Part shown: positions 25,638 to 26,884 of the stretch, piece by piece
Numbering within the stretch: position 1 is the stretch's first letter
Layout: each line of letters starts with the position of its first letter
NCBI RefSeq assembly: GCF_006228105.1
Contig: NZ_VDHH01000079.1
Length of the DNA: 26,884 nt
Reading direction: 5' to 3' (one strand)
Origin: Chelonobacter sp006228105
GTDB taxonomy: Bacteria > Pseudomonadota > Gammaproteobacteria > Enterobacterales > Pasteurellaceae
Translations under genes and position numbers: made by a program
Notes under the pieces: generated by a model
What the model was told of the DNA's origin: nothing
Database searches by the model: none
Seen by the model: only the letters and a program-made list of their open reading frames with translations

Positions 25638-26876
25638 TTATCTATTTAATATATTTATAATATCTTTATCTTCATAAGCTATTTGAACATTATCAAATTT
25701 AGTTAAAATTGAAAAATGTTCATCTGCCTCTTGGAAAAATTTATTTGGAGATAACATATCTTGTGTTAACTTTAATAATCTCTTCCTGATTATTGGATAA
25801 CAAGAAATTGCTGATGTTTCTTTTGATAAGAATTTAGTATAAACTAGGCTTGTTGATGTTAATGATAAGATTATTTTAGGTTTAACTAAAAATATCAAGG
25901 GCTCTACTAAAAAATCAGGGTTGTCTATTAAATAGATCGAAGAAGATTTAATATTTTTAATTTTATTTTCCAATATATGCTTTATATCTAAGCTATCTTT
26001 GGGATGTAATTTTATAAAGGCTTTTACATTTAATTTCTTAGTATAGTTATCAAGGATATCAACTAAAATATTGGCATAAGATTCCTTAGGGAATGGATAT
26101 CTTTGATTCAGAAAAATGATATCTTTACAAGATATTTTGTATGATTTTTTGATATTCTCAATATATTTATTAATTACACCACCATTTTCATGAACAAAAA
26201 AATAACTCACATTTCTAATATTAAATACATTAGACAATAATTCAGGAAAACAAATATAACCATTTTTAAAATCAGTGTGTATTTTTAGCACTGGTCTTAA
26301 TGGACTAAATAAAGAGAATTTATTAATTAATAGTGCAACCTTTTTTTCATTTTTATTTAAATTAGAATATAGCGTTTCTATTGCACTTTCATAACTGCCA
26401 TATTTGTATGTTGCTGTTCCTTCCTCAACTAGATTTATATTTATATTTGCATCACTTGCCCTAGCTGCTAACAAACAGTAATGTTTTTCAAAACTTAATA
26501 TAAAAAGCTCTTTTGGAGAAATTTTATTAAGTAATTTTGAATATATACAATTCAAATTTATTATTTTTTTTAAATCAATAACATTTGGTGCTAATGGTAA
26601 TCTTAACAACTCTATTTGTATAAATAATTTGCTATTTACTTTTTCTAAAATTACGTTAGGCATTTTTAAATTTTTATTTGTATATAAAATTATTAAGCTG
26701 TTTTTTTTAAAATTTTCTTTTATTATTAGTGCCTCAACTTGACCTAATTGCCCCAAATGAGATATGACGAATAAATTTTGAACTCCTTGAATCTTAGATA
26801 TATTAGAAGAAAAAAATACCCATGAATCTTTAAAGAATCTAATAGGATTAATTAGTAGTTTTTTTAATTTACTCAT
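25638..26876 (-). CDS. Polysialyltransferase-like protein (GT38, SiaD-B/C-like)
   Basis: 412 aa. Similar throughout to the alpha-2,8/2,9-polysialyltransferase SiaD of N. meningitidis B and C, family GT38. The N-terminus KKLLINPIRFFKDS (5-18), NLFVISHLGQLGQV (34-47), ILYTNKNLKMPN (63-74) and LNQRYPFPKESY (256-267) are the family pattern. The sialyltransferase motifs are intact: Glu-Glu-Gly (151-153, LVEEGTATYKYG), His-Pro (FIKLHPKDS, HP at 291-292) and Ser/Thr (SLTSTS, 338-343). It is about 80 residues shorter than SiaD-B at the C-terminus. It would use CMP-sialic acid at the inner membrane. ATG at 26876; only 8 bases remain upstream, and TAA at 26881-26883 or the overlapping TGA may be the stop of a preceding gene. 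Confidence 0.82.
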   Translation of the reverse strand: MSKLKKLLINPIRFFKDSWVFFSSNISKIQGVQNLFVISHLGQLGQVEALIIKENFKKNSLIILYTNKNLKMPNVILEKVNSKLFIQIELLRLPLAPNVIDLKKIINLNCIYSKLLNKISPKELFILSFEKHYCLLAARASDANININLVEEGTATYKYGSYESAIETLYSNLNKNEKKVALLINKFSLFSPLRPVLKIHTDFKNGYICFPELLSNVFNIRNVSYFFVHENGGVINKYIENIKKSYKISCKDIIFLNQRYPFPKESYANILVDILDNYTKKLNVKAFIKLHPKDSLDIKHILENKIKNIKSSSIYLIDNPDFLVEPLIFLVKPKIILSLTSTSLVYTKFLSKETSAISCYPIIRKRLLKLTQDMLSPNKFFQEADEHFSILTKFDNVQIAYEDKDIINILNR

Positions 26877-26884
26877 CCATTACT

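Overview
The window comes from a member of the Pasteurellaceae. Nine-base DNA uptake signals of the Haemophilus influenzae type (AAGTGCGGT or its complement) occur about two dozen times between positions 260 and 20329. The housekeeping genes are close relatives of the gamma-proteobacterial versions, and the capsule exporter is of the bexDCBA type. The sequence does not let me name the species.

Positions 1-16400 are core chromosome. mdh and argR are divergent. They are followed by a yfcH-type epimerase gene and mrcB (PBP1b) on the plus strand. Then comes a gene-free stretch packed with palindromes (5291-5714), and a minus-strand run lrp-ftsK-lolA-rarA-gabD. lrp-ftsK-lolA-rarA is the order known from E. 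coli; gabD stands where E. coli has serS. fabB and mnmC are divergent, also as in E. coli.

Positions 16706-26876 are a group 2 (ABC-transporter) capsule locus, all on the minus strand. Reading with transcription, it has a polysialyltransferase-like protein (412 aa), an unrecognised probable glycosyltransferase (404 aa), a 1070-aa bifunctional capsule polymerase, a sialic-acid O-acetyltransferase homologue, then the export genes bexD-bexC-bexB-bexA. The polymerase and acetyltransferase match the SiaD/OatWY pair of Neisseria meningitidis serogroups W and Y. The polymerase carries Gly at the position that sets hexose choice, which predicts a glucose-sialic acid (serogroup Y-like) polymer, possibly O-acetylated. 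The biosynthesis genes (20538-26876) are strongly AT-rich and I found no uptake signal in them, unlike everything to their left, so they look imported. Sialic acid synthesis and activation genes and the Kdo-linker genes are not in the window; the operon probably continues past its right edge.

A repeat family is scattered through the core part. It includes a 175-bp element made of five consecutive stem-loops, present at 5306-5480 and at 16478-16652 with one mismatch; the second copy borders the capsule locus. It also includes a 219-bp MITE-like element with 33-bp terminal inverted repeats (5481-5699), two long perfect palindromes, and several isolated half-sites with the core AGGGTCTGTTGAT.
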